This document shows, one piece after another, positions 33,354-45,139 of a DNA stretch of 64,000 bases. The notes beneath the pieces are model-generated. The model saw only the letters and a program-made list of their open reading frames with translations, searched no databases and was not told the origin of the DNA. Source of the stretch: Closterium sp. NIES-65. Its lineage: Eukaryota; Streptophyta; Zygnematophyceae; Desmidiales; Closteriaceae. A program made the translations under genes and the position numbers. The stretch covers positions 2,464,501 through 2,528,500 of the forward strand of contig CANXME010002591.1 in the NCBI GenBank assembly GCA_948144175.1. Direction: 5' to 3'. Positions within the stretch are counted from its first letter, which is position 1; every line of letters begins with the position of its first letter.

Positions 33354-36300
33354 GCAGCAGCAGCCGCAGCAGCAGCAGCGCTCTCGCACCGTCCCCGGCC
33401 CTCAGCAGCTCCGTGAGTGGTACTTTCAGCGTCAGCGCGGTGGTGCGCTTGGTCCCTGCCCCTACGTTCTTCGCACTGGTGACCGTGCAGGGGAGAGGTG
33501 TGGAGGCGCCCACACAGCCCGTCGCTGCTTTGGCCGCCTGACCGACGCCTGGCGTCAGCAGTTTCCTGAGGCCGCTGAGATCCCCCGCTGGGGAGAGATG
33601 TCTAGGGCTGGTGTAGCTATTTATGATCTTGACTTTGATGCTATTCTCTCTGCTATGTATGCTGTGACTGGTAGTGATGAGGATGACTGTTACCGGTGTT
33701 TCCCGCCCGACCCGGGCATTGGTACTGCCGCGTCAGGTACTAGTGAGGCTGCTGCTCTAGGTGCCAGTGCGTCTGTGCTCTCAGGTACTGGTGAGTCCGC
33801 CCTCTCAGGTACTGTGTCGGCTTCGGCCTCTCACACCTTCACCCTTGACTCTGGGGCGTCTCGCTCCTTCTTTAGGGACCGCACCACTCTCACGCCGCTG
33901 AGTCGGCCTGTTGCGGTGTCCCTGGCTGACCCCTCTGGGGGGCCTGTCCTGTCTCGCTTCTCCACTGTCCTCCCGTGTCCGGCGGCCCCCTCTGGCACCC
34001 TGACTGGTCTCTACCTCCCCTCGTTCTCGACGAACTTGGTGAGTGGTGCTGACCTCCAGGATGCGGGTGTCCACCAGTTCACCCCTGCTCGTCAGCGGGT
34101 GACCCACTGCACGGAGGCGGATACAGGTCGCCACCTGGCTACGTTTACACGTCGGCCAGGGTCGAGCCTGTACACACTGACCACTGCTTCTCCTCCAGGT
34201 ACTGCGTCTGGTAGGGTCCCTTCGTCTGGTCAGGTGTTTGCTGCAGCGTCCAGGTCTGGTCCTGAGTCTGCCCCCTGTTCGTGTCGTCGTCTGTCTCACG
34301 AGACCCTCCTCTGGCACCACCGCCTTGGCCACCCCTCTCTGCCTCGGCTCAGAGGCATGGCCTCGCGAGTCCTTGTGTCTGGTCTTCCCCGGTCCCTCCC
34401 TCCCCTTCCTCCGGGCCCTGGCCCTGCCTGTGTCCCCTGTGTCGAGGGGCGCCAGCGTGCTGCCCCTCACTCCTCCCAGTTTCCTCCGACAGAGGCCCCG
34501 TTGCAGACGCTTCACATGGACGTGTGGGGCCCAGCCCGCGTCCGTGGACAGGGTCAGGAGCGCTACTTCCTGCTGGTGGTTGACGACTACTCGCGTTACA
34601 CCACAGTCTTCCCCTTGCGCAGCAAGGGTGAGGTCACTGAGGTGTTGATCGACTGGATCCGCGCAACTCGTCTTCAGCTTCGGAGGAGCTTTGGCTCTGA
34701 CTTCCCTGTTTTGCGTCTGCACTCGGACAGAGGCGGAGAGTTCTCCTCTGCCCTCCTGAGTGCCTACTGTCGTGTGCGAGGCATCCGTCAGACCTTTACG
34801 CTTCCGGACTCACCACAGCAGAATGGGATTGCTGAGCGCCGCATTGGCATGGTCATGGACGTCGCTCGTACGTCCATGATGCATGCGGCAGCTCCCCATT
34901 TTCTGTGGCCGTTTGCGGTCAGGTACGCTGCGCACCAGATCAACCTCCACCCCAGGGTCTCTCGACCGGAGACCTCCCCAGCTCTGCTGTGGACAGGGAA
35001 GGTTGGCGATGCGTCGGCGTTCCGGGTCTGGGGATCTCGGGCGTTTGTTCGCGACCTGTCTGCGGACAAGCTGTCCCCTCGTGCTTCTCCCTGCGTCTTC
35101 CTGGGGTTCCCCCCCGACGCCCCTGGGTGGCAGTTTTACCACCCCACCTCTCGACGTGTTCTGTCCTCCCAGGACGTCACGTTCGACGAGTCGGTACCCT
35201 ACTACCGCCTCTTCCCCTACCGCACTCCGTCCCTCCCCCCACCCCCGCTCTTCTTGGTACCAGGTCCCCCCCCGGTAGTCCCCCTCCCCCCTCAGGGTCC
35301 TGCCCCTTCAGGTGTGTCCCAGGTAGACGCGGTTGAGCCTGTCGAGGTCACTGGTGACTCTGGTGCTGCTGCGGGAGCTGAGCCTGGGGGTGCGGAGCCT
35401 GGGGGTGCGGAATCTGGGGGTGCTGTGCCTGGGGGTGCTGAGCCTGGAGGTGTCGAGCCTTGGGGTGCTGAGCCTGGGGGTGCTGTTCCTGGGGGTGCTG
35501 AGCCTGGGGGTGCTGTACCTGGGGGTGCTGAGCCTGGAGGTGCTGAGCCTGGGGGTGCTGTTCCTGGGGGTGCTGAGCCTGGGGGTGCTGTGCCTGGGGG
35601 TGCTTCGTCTCGCCGGGAGCCACTCTCCCCACAGGAGCTGCGTGAGTGGTTTGCCAGGCGCTGGAGGCGTGCTGCTGGTGCGGGTGGTTCTTCGGCTGCA
35701 GAGGGTACTGCTGCCGCGCGTCCCGCCGGTGCTCGTACTGTGGGTGCTGGAGCTGCTGGGTCTGAGAGTTCTCCTGGAGCTGGTCCTGCTGAGGGTGTTG
35801 GCGCTGAGCCTGCCGTTGGCGGTCCGACTGACAGTGCTCCTGGTGCTGCGGCTGGGGGTTCTGGAGCTTCTGGTGGTGCTGCTGGAGGTGCTGCTGGAGT
35901 GGGTGCTCCTGTCGGGGCTGCTGGTGCTGTTCCTGCTGTTTCTAGCGTCGCCGCGCGGCCCCGACCGTACTTCGTTCCGCTCCTGCAGCAGGTTCTTGGT
36001 CTTACACCTCCTCCTCCTCCCTTCGAGGGTCCGCAGCCTGTCCGGTCACAGCCACAGCTACAGCCTGCCTCCCCTTTGCCTGCTCCTTCTCCCTACGCTG
36101 GTCCGACTGGAGGTCTTACTGAGCGTCGTGAGCCTGCGTCTCGTCCTGCGTCGCCTGTTCGTACTGAGCGCGCTGGTGGTCGCGGGTCGCGTCAGCGTCC
36201 TCCTCCTGTCCCTGGCACGCACCGGATGTCACTGCGTCCGTCCACTGCTCCTCTGCGTGCCCCTTTACCTTCTCCTCCTGCTTCCTCTCTTCCTGCTCTT

Positions 36301-38211
36301 GCCGACCCGGAGTCGGACTCTCTTCGTGCTGCCAGTCCTACTGTCACGCGTCTCCTAGCTACTGCTGTCACTGACCCTTCCTTGGAGTCGTCTGCTGCGT
36401 CTGCCCTTGTCACTGAGCTTGTCGACTTTGCTGCGCGCTGTCGTCTAGACTACGCTGCTCGTCTTGTCACTGAGTCTGAGTCCGCCTGTCCTCCGTCCGT
36501 CGGGGGTGAGTGTGCCTTTGGCACGGACGTCCTTGAGGACAGGCAGGAGGAGTTCCAGTGTCTAGCCGCTGCTTCACCTCGTCTCGCGTCTGTACTGCTA
36601 GCCCCTGAGGGAGACCCGGATGCACCAGACATCCCGACTCCGCGCTCTTACGCGGAGGCGGTAGAGGGTCCCTACTCCTCTCAGTGGCAGGCAGCTATGG
36701 ATGCAGAGATGGCTTCCTGGAAGTCCACAGGCACCTACGTTGACGCTGTTCCCCCTCCTGGGGCGAACATCGTCAGTGGCATGTGGATTTTCAGGGTGAA
36801 GCGGCCGCCGGGTTCTCCGCCTGTCTTCAAGGCGCGTTACGTGGCTCGTGGCTTCAGTCAGCGGCAGGGGGTTGACTACTTTCAGACCTTCTCCCCCACC
36901 CCGAAGATGACCACTCTTCGGGTTCTGCTGCACGTTGCTACTCACCGTGACTACGAGCTGCACTCTCTCGACTTCAGCACAGCTTTCTTGCAGGGCAGCC
37001 TGCACGAGGAGATCTGGCTGCGTCGCCCACCTGGCTTCACTGGGTCTTTCCCTCCTGGTACCCAGTGGAGTCTCCGGCGTCCAGTCTACGGTCTCCGCCA
37101 GGCGCCACGTGAGTGGCACGACACACTGAGGACTACGCTCGCGGCACTTGGGTTTGCTCCTTCTACTGCCGACCCGTCGCTGTTTCTGCGCACCGACACC
37201 TCTCTGCCGCCGTTCTACATCCTCGTGTACGTCGACGACTTGGTCTTTGCCACAGCTGACACTGCTGGACTCGCCTACGTGAAGTCCGAGCTGCAGAAGA
37301 GACACACGTGCACTGACCTGGGTGAACTGCGTAGCTACCTTGGCTTGCAGATCACCCGGGACAGAGCACGCCGCACCATTACCCTGACTCAGTCACACAT
37401 GGTGCAGCAGGTCCTTCAGCGCTTCGGCTTCACGTACTCCTCGCCTCAGGCCACTCCTCTGCCTACTCGCCACTCGCTCTCAGCTCTGCCTTCGGATGAG
37501 TCCGTAGAGTCGAGTGGCCCGTACCCAGAGCTTGTTGGCTGCCTCATGTACCTGATGACCTGCACACGACCTGACCTCGCATACCCTCTTAGCATTCTCG
37601 CACGCTTTGTTGCTCCCGGGAGACACCGACCAGAGCACATGGCTGCAGCAAAGAGGGTGTTGCGTTACTTGTGTAGTACGTCGGGCATGGGGCTAGTGCT
37701 TGGAGGGCGCAGTCCAGTGGTCCTCACTGGGCACGCAGACGCTTCTTGGGCTGACGACCAGGCTACGCAGCGGTCGTCACAGGGTTACACCTTCAGCCTT
37801 GGTTCCGGCTCTGTCTCGTGGCGGGCTACCCGCTCGTCTTCTGTTCTCGGCTCCAGTTGTGAGGCTGAGATCTACGCTGGGGCTATGGCTGCGCAGGAGT
37901 TACGCTGGCTCACCTACCTGCTGACCGACCTTGGAGAGCAGCCTCGTTCTCCTCCAGTCCTGTACGTAGACAACAAGGCCATGCTGGCCTTGTGTCGAGA
38001 GCAGCGACTGGAGCACAGAACGAAGCACATTGCTCTCCGCTACTTTCTTGCTCGTGAGCTACAGCAGCGTGGACAGTTGCGACTTGCGTACGTGGCCTCT
38101 GAGGCCAACACTGCTGATGTCTTCACTAAGGCACTTGCTCCTTGTGATCATCAGCGTTGTTGCACGCAGTTGGGTCTTGTGCCTGTCTTGCCTCACTTGC
38201 TCTCCTCTTGA
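32245..38211 (+). CDS. gag-pol: copia gag-pol polyprotein of A2
   Basis: One frame of about 1,988 codons starts at ATG 32245 in a favourable context (GCTGCCATGG); an in-frame GTG upstream at 32224 is less likely. Gag covers about residues 1-250, followed by a poly-Gly linker (about 265-350) and a poly-Gln run (about 360-380). The protease motif LDSGAS is near 534. The pre-integrase motif [10 protein letters not shown] is near 690. The integrase acidic triad is near 759, 827 and 863. A Gly/Pro-rich repeat linker occupies about 1050-1130. RT with YVDD is near 1662 and RNase H ([13 protein letters not shown]) near 1875. The single-frame organisation is usual for Ty1/copia, where gag is made in excess by processing or splicing. 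Confidence 0.97.
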
Positions 38212-38423
38212 CCTTGCTTGTACCTTCGCCTATATATACTCTTGCTCTTGCTTGCTTGACTCTTGTATATCTCTATATATGATCTTGCATGTGAACTGGC
38301 CGTCTGGCCTTTGAACTTGTGCTCGGAATGCGTGGTGACTTTGTGATCCACCCTGAGCTTTGCTTTGCTTTGCTTGACTGGTCTTGTGACCCCTTGTTCT
38401 CCCCCACTTTGCCTATGGGGGTG
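38212..38423 (+). other. 3' untranslated region and polypurine tract of A2
   Basis: This is non-coding sequence between the gag-pol stop and the 3' LTR. Two TATATA-containing stretches lie near 38230-38280, and the purine-rich ATGGGGGTG next to the LTR would prime plus-strand synthesis. The same region recurs, complemented, in D and, in plus orientation, in H. Confidence 0.8.
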
Positions 38424-38554
38424 TGTCAGATTACTATAGCTTATACATGTTGTAGGCTGTAGTGGGGTAGCACATAAGGGGTACAACCCAATTAGGGTTG
38501 GTACTTGTACTGTTTTCATTTCATAGTTGATCATTCCTGTTCCTTACTTTCACA
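38424..38554 (+). repeat. 3' LTR of A2
   Basis: The 131-bp LTR is read as identical to 31220-31350 and is followed by target duplication AGCCC at 38555-38559. Confidence 0.96.
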
Positions 38555-39203
38555 AGCCCCGCAAAGCTGATCCAGCAGGTCGTCCGCTCGCGGAATCTGG
38601 TAACGCGACTTGATTGTAATCCGATTCAGTGCTTGATAGTCGATACGCATGCGCAGGCTTCCGTCCTTCTTTGGCGTGAACAGAATCGAGGCGGCGAATG
38701 GTAACGTGCTCGACCAGATAAATCCCTTCGAGAGCATGTAATCCAGTTGTTTCCGCAACTTGTCGAGCTCCGGTTGGCTGAGCCGCCACTGGGACCGAAC
38801 AGTTGGGTGCGCGCCGGGCTATGGCTTGATCCTGTAGTCTTATGGTCGTTGAGGTGGCAGCCCATCGGGCAGGTCATCCGCGAAAATTTCGGGATACCTC
38901 CGAATTATACTCGCCACATCGTCATGTACAGCAGTGTCAATGCCGACTATTTTCTCGGACGCAACCACCTCGTACAGCTGTATATCGTAGCCTTTTGCTC
39001 CCCTCTATATTGCCCTTATCAGCATGACCGCGCTGACAAGTGTCGTCGTCGGCTCTGGCTCTATCCATTTCGGAAGCGTCACACGTCCCTTGTCGTTCAG
39101 CACCGTGCAAGCTCCCGTCGTCCAGTCCATCGTCGGATTGTATCGCTGCAGCCAATCTCGCCCCAACAGCACATCGCAACCGTCCAATGTTGTCGCCAAC
39201 ATC
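38555..39203 (-). pseudogene. Ty3 protease-RT fossil, upstream half
   Basis: Minus-strand sequence shows the Ty3 protease tail (CDVLLGRDWLQRYNP near 39150), then RT fingers (MRKQLDYMLSKGFIW, SILFTPKKDGSLRMRIDYQA, PRADDLLDQLCGA). The RT continues at 31219 after removal of A2. Gag and the LTRs are not visible. A4 inserted upstream at 39204. It has several breaks and is older than A2 and A4. Confidence 0.88.
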
Positions 39204-39326
39204 TGTCAGAACTATACAGTAGGCTGTAGTGGGGCACTCCTTATAGGGTACAGTATTGTTAGGTTTTGCCTATACAAACCTTGTACTGTCCTCTTTCTAG
39301 CCATTCTCGTTTCCTACCTTGTGACA
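39204..39326 (+). repeat. 5' LTR of A4 with PBS
   Basis: The 123-bp LTR runs from TGTCAGAACTATACAG to CCTTGTGACA and contains GGCTGTAGTGGGGCA. TGGTATCAGAGCAG follows at 39327-39340. ACATC precedes it and would be the left target duplication. Confidence 0.88.
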
Positions 39327-39340
39327 TGGTATCAGAGCAG

Positions 39341-40440
39341 AATCGTTCCTAGATCCCACCGAACGTTCCGCCCTGCCCTAAATGATTTTTTTTTTTACGC
39401 TGCCCCTGCAGCCGCGCTGCCCTTGCAGCCCGCGTGCTGCCCCTGCGACCGTGCTGCCCCTGCAGCCGTGCGTGCTCCTGCAGCCAGTCGGCGCTGCCTT
39501 TGCAGCCAGCGCGCCACCCTGTCGAGCCGCGCTTCGCCCCTGCAGCCCATGGGCGCTGCCCCTGCGACCTACGCGCCGCCCTGCCGAATGTCCTGCTCGT
39601 CGCGACGCCCCAGCGGGACCCGCGCGGCGTCGCCCCTGCTTATCGCGGCGCCCCCTGGGCGCCGTCCCTGCTCGTCCCGGCGCCCCCTGGACGCCGCCCC
39701 TACTTGTCGCGACGCCCCCGGGGTGTCGCCCCTGCTTTTCGCGGCGCCCCCTGGGCGCCGTCCCTGCTCGTCGAGGCGCCCCGTGGGCACCATCCCTGCC
39801 CGTCGTGGCGCCCCCTGGGCGCCGTCCCTGCCTGTCGCGGAGCCCCTTGCCGCAGTCGCGGCCCCGCCCTGCAGCAGCTGCCGCGGAGCCCCCTGCCATA
39901 GTCGTGGCCCCGCCCTGCAGCAGCTGCCGCGGAGCCCCCTGCCGCCGTCGCGGCCCCGCCCTGCAGCGGCTGCCGCGGAGCCCCTTGCCGTAGTCGCGGC
40001 CCCGCCCTACAGCAGCTGCCACGGAGCCCCCCGCCGCCGTCGCGGCCCCGCACTGCCGCTGTCACGGCCCCGCCCTGCAGCAGCTGTCGTGGCCCCGCCC
40101 TACCGCGGTCGCGGCCTTGCCCTGCTACTGACGCGGCCCTGCCCTGCAGCCGGTATCGCGGCCCCAGCGTCACCACCGTCGTGCGCCTGCCCTGCCGCCG
40201 CCCGTCGAGCGCCGGCCCTGCTCGCCCGGTGAGCGCCTGTCCTTCCTGCCCCTGGTGAGCACCTGCTCTACCCACGCTTCCCGCACGCCTGCCTTACTAT
40301 CCTGCCTGCCTGCCTGTTGCGCCTGTTTGCCAGCTGAGCCGTGCCGAGCTGCCCAGCCGAGCCGCGTCGTGATGTCAGGGTGTGCAGCCTTGCTCTCCTG
40401 AGCCGCACTGCCCTGCCCGCACTGCTACTGCTGCTACGAC
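39341..40440 (+). repeat. leader repeats of A4
   Basis: After an oligo-T run (39388-39397) come CTGCAGCC / GCGCTGCCC units, then TCGCGGCGCCCCCTGGGCGCC units (39640-39840), then GCAGCAGCTGCCGCGGAGCC units (39850-40090). The end near 40420-40460 is a short TAC/TGC trinucleotide run. No gene is supported, although plus-strand frames stay open for up to 402 codons. Confidence 0.78.
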
Positions 40441-40459
40441 TGCTACTACTACTACTGAC

Positions 40460-42133
40460 GGTGGCAGTCTCTCTGGCTGCCCCCTCTAGGGGTCCGGTCC
40501 TTGCACACTCCTCCACGGTTCTGCCGTGTCCGACGGTCCCGTCTAGCTCTCTGTCTAGCCTCCACCTCCCCTCGTTCTCCATGAACTTGGTCAGTGGAGC
40601 TGACCTTCAGGACGAGTGGGTTGTCCAGTTCACTCCTGGAGGTCAGCGGGTGACCCACTGTTCGTGTACTCGGACGGGACGGCACCTGGCCACGTTCACC
40701 CGTCAGCCTGGGTCAAGCCTGTACACCCTGACTACAGTGTCTCCTCTGGTCGCTGAGTCTGGTTAGGTAGCCGCGTCGGGTCAGGTGTTTGCTGCAGCGT
40801 CTGGGTCTGGTCCTGATTCCGCCCCCTGCTCGTGTCGCCTACTGTCTCACCACTGCCTTGGTCACCCCTCCCTGCCTTGTCTCCGAGGCATGGCCTCTCA
40901 TGTCCTGTGCTGTTCCCTGCGTCTTCCTTGGCTTCCCCTTGACGCGCCTGGTTGGCAGTTTTACCACCCCACCTCGCGCCGTGTTCTGTCCTCTCAGGAT
41001 GTCACGTTTGACGAGTCGGTTCCTTTCTACCATCTCTTCCCCTACAGCACTGCCCCCCCCCCCCCCCTCGCCGCTCTTCCTCGCGCCAGGTCCCCCCCCG
41101 GTAGACCCCCTCCCCCCTCAGGGTCCTGCCCCCTCAGGTGTGTCCCAGCTAGACACAGTCGAGCCGGTCGAGGTAGCTGTTGACTCTGGTGCTGCTAGGG
41201 GCGCTGAGCCTACGGGTGCCGGATCTTGGAGTGCTGAGCCTGAGCGTGCGGAGCCGGGGGGTGCTGAGTCTGGGGTTGCTGAGTCTGACGGTGCTGAGCC
41301 TGGGGTTGCTGAGTCTGGGGGTGCGGAGGCTGAGGGTGCTGAGCCTGCGCATGTGGAGTCTGGAGGTGCTGAGCCTGGAGGTACCTCAGGTGCTTCGTCC
41401 CGACGGGAGCCTCTCTCTCCACAGCAGCTGCGCGAGTGGTTTGCTCGGCGCTGGAGCTGTGCTGCTGGAGCTGGTAGTGCTACGGACGCTGGAGGTCCTG
41501 TTGCTACTGGAGGTGCGGGGGGTTCTGGAGCCACTGGTCCCGGAGGTGCTCGTACTAGAGGTACTGGAGCTGCTGGGCCTGGTGGTACTGCTGGAGCTGG
41601 AGCTGGAACTGCTGGAGGTGCTGGTGCAGGTGCTGCTGGAGGTGCTGGAGCTGGCGCTACTGTGGCTGCTGGAGCTTCCGGTAGTCCTGCTGGGGCTGGA
41701 GCTGGTGGGGGTGCTGGAGCTGGAGGTGCTGCTGGAGCTGGTGCTCCTGTGGGTGCTGGAGTTGGCGCTTCTGGTGCTGCTGGAGGTGCTGCTGGAGCTG
41801 GTGGTGTTGCAGGAGTTGGAGCTGCCATTAGGGGTGCTGGTGCTGTCCCTGCTGGTTCTGGAGGCGTTGCGTGGCCGCGGTCGTACTACATTACGCTCCT
41901 TCAGGAGGTTCTTGGTCTTCCGCCTTCTACTGGACCTGCCCCTTCCTTTGAGTGTCCACCGCCTGTCCAGTCGCAGTCACAATTGCAGCCCGCTTCCCCA
42001 CTGCCTGCTCCTTCTCCTTACACTGGTCCAACCGGAGGTCTTGCTGAGCATCGTGAGCCTTCGTCTCGTCCTGCGTTGCCTGTTCGTGCTGCTAGCACTA
42101 GTCGTCTTGGTTCGCGTCAGCGTCCTCCTCCTA
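40460..42133 (+). pseudogene. protease, integrase remnant and linker of A4
   Basis: The translation aligns with the A2 polyprotein from just after the protease motif ([30 protein letters not shown]) through pre-integrase to [22 protein letters not shown] long Gly/Ala/Glu repeat linker follows to GSRQRPPP at about 42130. It is broken. Confidence 0.85.
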
Positions 42134-42841
42134 TCCTTACAGCAGGTCGTCGGCCTCATCGTCCACGTCGTACACCGTGGTGAAGGCAGCGGGGACGAAG
42201 AAGTCAGGCGGCCTCCGAAGTCGGCCTGAACGCCGTGGTCCTGGGTGGACCTCCTCGGCGTCCCCTCCATTGTCGCTGTTGTCGCTGCCCTCGGCGTCCT
42301 GCTGCTCCTCAGCCGGCGTCCCAGTCGACTTCTCCCCTGTGGTCGGCGTCCCAGCCGACTGCCCGGTCGCCGACTGCTCCTTGGTCGGCGTCACTGCTGC
42401 CTGCTCCTTTGTCGGCCGCTGGTCCTCGACCTGCTTCTCGACCTGCTCCTCCCCTGTCGACGTCGACTGCAATCCCACGTCGACCTGCCGCTCGTCACGT
42501 CGGCCACCGGCGATGCACTTGGCCGAAGGCGATGTCCCACTACTCCCCTCATCGCCGGAGGCCGACACCGAGGTCAGCCCACGCAGGTCGGCCACGAGGG
42601 GAGGGGCAGGGGTCGGAGGGGGAGGGGTAGGGGGGCGGACGTCCTCGACGTCCTCAGTAGCAAGCTCACCGACCTCGGCAAGCAGCGGCAGCGTCACCGA
42701 CGAGGTGTCAGAGGGCGGGGTGGGCGACGAGCGGCCGGACACCGACCCGTGCTCCGTCTTCCACTCGGCCAGCGACATCTCCTCGTAGAACACCACGTCC
42801 GACGTGGTGACCACCCGGTCGGTGTCGACGTCGAGGAGCTC

Positions 42842-43837
42842 CTAGCCCTTGCTCACCGCCGACACGCCAAGGTGCAGGCCCCACCTGGCCTTCGGCTGCA
42901 GCTTCCCACCACGCTGCTGCTCGGGGACTAAGAACTGCGCCATGCAGCCCCACACCCGCGCCAGCGACAAGTCGGGCTTCTTCCCGGTCAGTAGCTGGTA
43001 CGGCGTCAACCCCGGCGGCAGCACCGACCTCTCAAGGCAGTTGCGGACCCAGACGACCTGCCGGAGAGCGAGGTGCCACCAGTGGTGCTGCACGCCCATG
43101 TGCAGCAGCATTGTTTGCACCGACTCCACCACCGTCCTCATCTCCCGCTCCGCCATGCCATTCTGCTGCGGGGTGTACGGGCAGGTCATGTCGTGGACGA
43201 TCCCCTTGCCGTTCACGAAGTCGGTGAACTGCTTCCCGAGGAACTCCCCTCCCCGGTCAGAGCGCAGCATCAACACCGACTTCTTCGTCTGCCGCTCAGC
43301 CACCGCCAGCCACTGCACGAACACCGGCAACGCATCTGACTTCTTGGCGACCGGCTTCACCCACACGTAGCGGGTCTTGCGGTCCTTCAGCAACAAGAAG
43401 TATAGGCTTCCATCCTTGGCAGCCTCGCGGAATGGCCCGCACAGGTCGATGTGCACGACGGCCAGCACGTCGTCGGCGTCGGAGCCTGGGTCGGGGAAGG
43501 TGTGCCGCGCCAGCTTCCCGCCAACGCACGAGACACACGGTGAGTCGGCGCCCGTCGCCGACTTGAGGTCCAGCCCAATGGCGACCTCGTTCTTCGCCGA
43601 GCTCCTGATGGTGTCCATGCCGATGTGCGCAAGTCTAGCATGCATCCTGTCCGGCGTCGACTTCGTTTTCGAGACGATCGCCCGCAGGGCCACAACCTCC
43701 GACGTGGGCGACGTCGACCTCGTTGAGCAGGGACGCAGGTCGGTGCAGAGGACACGCCCGGAGTACGTCGCCCGACCGAGCACCATTCCGGCTGCGGAGA
43801 CGAGCATCATTCCGTCTCTGTCCTCCTGCAGCTTCAC
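42842..43837 (-). pseudogene. pre-integrase and integrase of B2
   Basis: A 331-codon open stretch covers the zinc-binding pre-integrase domain (MHARLAHIG ... CVSCVGGK) and the integrase core. Visible motifs are VHIDLCGPF, SDRGGEFLGKQF and NGMAEREMRTVVE, followed by the GKKPDLSLARVWGCMAQF conserved tail. Confidence 0.9.
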
Positions 43838-43852
43838 GCCGTGCTCCTTCAG

Positions 43853-45125
43853 CTAGGCGGACGACAGCAGGTTGGCCCGCACACCCGGGACATACAGTAC
43901 GTCGGGGATGAGTACCTGCTTCCCGGCCTCCCCTTGTAGGGCGACGGTGCCACGGCCCTCGACGTCCTGCAGCACCCCATTGAAGCCGCGCACTTGCCTG
44001 ATGGCGCCGCTCGGCTCCAGGTCGACGAAGGCTTCCTTCGTCCCCATCAGGTTGTGGGAGCAACCGCTGTCGAGCAGGACCACCGCCGGGTTTGCCTGCA
44101 CAGCTGCCGCCACCGCGTGGAAGTCCTCTCCGGCCTCCGGCGCCAGCGAGACGGTCGGCTCCACGACGCCGACCAGTGAGCACGACGCCGTCTTGTCGTC
44201 CCGCGCCTTGCCGCCAGCAGGGGAGTCGGCGTCCTTCGCCGAAGTCGACGTCTTGGTCGACTGCTTCTCCTTGCGCGACTTGCTTCCACCTCGACGAGGA
44301 CGACGGCTGCCAGAACTTCCTTGGCCTCCCTTGGCGTCGTCGTCATCGGAGTCACTGCGGTCGGGGCACTCGAAGGAGAGGTGGTCGGGGTCGCCGCAAA
44401 GCCAGCATTCCCGGCGTCGGCCTCTGCCTCCACGACCACTATCCTTAGCCGACTTCTTCTTGTCGGCGTCCTTGCTCGGCTTCCAGCCACTGCTACTGCC
44501 GCCGCCCAACTGCCCACGCTGTCCTGGTCGGCCTCCTTGCTTCGCCGGGGCGATGAAGTTGGCCTGCGCCAAGAGTTCCTGTGACCACTCAGCCTCCTGC
44601 ATCGCCTCGTCCTGCAGGATGTACGAGGTCAGGTTGTCCTCGTTGAGTGTCGCCCTCGTGCTTGGCGCCATGGACAGCCGCTTCAAGAGGTTGTAGCTGC
44701 TCGAGAGTCCCTGCATGACATGGGTGATGTACGACGCCGTGGAGTACTGCGCGCCGGCCATCCTGATGGTGGCGAGAATTCGCCGTGCCCGGCTGCAGTA
44801 GTCCGTCGCCGTCTCCTTGTCACCCATACGCAGGTGCGTCAGTTGTCCCTCCAGCTGGGCGATGAACAGGTCGTCGGTGACCTGGTAGGTCGACTCGATG
44901 AAGTGCCATGCCCGGTGGCCGGCGTCGAGGTACTCCCGGCACCACTTCAAGGCGATTTGCACGCCCGGCGAGCAGCACCGCGAGATGACTGTGAAGGTCA
45001 ACAGCTGCACGGCGCGAAACTCCGCCCGCAAGTTGGGGTGGTGCTCATCCGGCGTCGCCACAGTCCCTCGGGCGAAGCCGATCAGTCCGGCCATCTCCAG
45101 CTGGGGCTCGATAGCTTCCTTCCTG
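43853..45125 (-). pseudogene. gag-protease of B2, N-terminus lost
   Basis: Minus-strand translation gives a UBN2-type gag (YLDAGHRAWHFIESTYQVTD, LEGQLTHLRMGDKETATDY), the zinc knuckle CWLCGDPDHLSFEC, then the aspartic protease VLLDSGCSHNLMGT and RGFNGVLQDVEGRGTV. The sequence upstream of EAIEPQLEMAGL is replaced by element C. Confidence 0.88.
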
Positions 45126-45139
45126 GAGCAGTTTCGACA

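Larger units (their letters stand above)
31220..38554 (+). mobile_element. Ty1/copia element A2, looks whole and young
   Basis: A 7,335-bp copia element with 131-bp LTRs (31220-31350 and 38424-38554) that I read as identical. It has the 5-bp target duplication AGCCC (31215-31219 and 38555-38559), a primer-binding site beginning TGGTATAGAGC, a GC-rich leader, one uninterrupted gag-pol frame and the polypurine tract ATGGGGGTG at 38415-38423. Every expected part is present and no break is seen in the frame. The identical LTRs point to a very recent insertion. It landed inside the RT of a minus-strand Ty3 fossil. Confidence 0.97.
39204..42133 (+). mobile_element. Ty1/copia element A4, broken, 3' part lost
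   Basis: A plus-strand A-type copia element inserted in the Ty3 fossil. It has a 123-bp 5' LTR, a perfect TGGTATCAGAGC primer-binding site, a long repeat leader related to that of D, then protease, pre-integrase and integrase remnants and the Ala/Gly linker. Gag is almost absent, most of integrase is missing, and RT onwards is absent: the sequence stops at a junction with family B2 at 42133. It is broken and moderately old. Confidence 0.88.
42134..45125 (-). mobile_element. Ty1/copia family B fossil B2
   Basis: A minus-strand piece of the B family without LTRs. In its direction it holds a gag remainder with a CCHC knuckle (CWLCGDPDHLSFEC near 44390), protease (VVLLDSGCSHNLMG near 44070), pre-integrase (MHARLAHIGMDTIRSSAKNEV), integrase (LMLRSDRGGEFLGKQF, QQNGMAEREMRTVVE) and the acidic/Pro linker, ending before RT. 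It is better preserved than B1 and has few breaks. Both ends are junctions with other elements, A4 at 42133 and C at about 45125-45139. Confidence 0.88.

Noticed and set aside
39024-40232. 402-codon plus-strand frame
   Set aside because: It runs from antisense Ty3 protease through an LTR into leader repeats, so it is not a gene.
42177-43370. Plus-strand frames of 203, 228 and 173 codons
   Set aside because: They are antisense to the integrase and linker of B2, which is clearly coding on the minus strand.
44720-45139. Plus-strand frame upstream of the C gag start
   Set aside because: It is antisense to B2 gag. Only the part from ATG 45140 is real gag of C.
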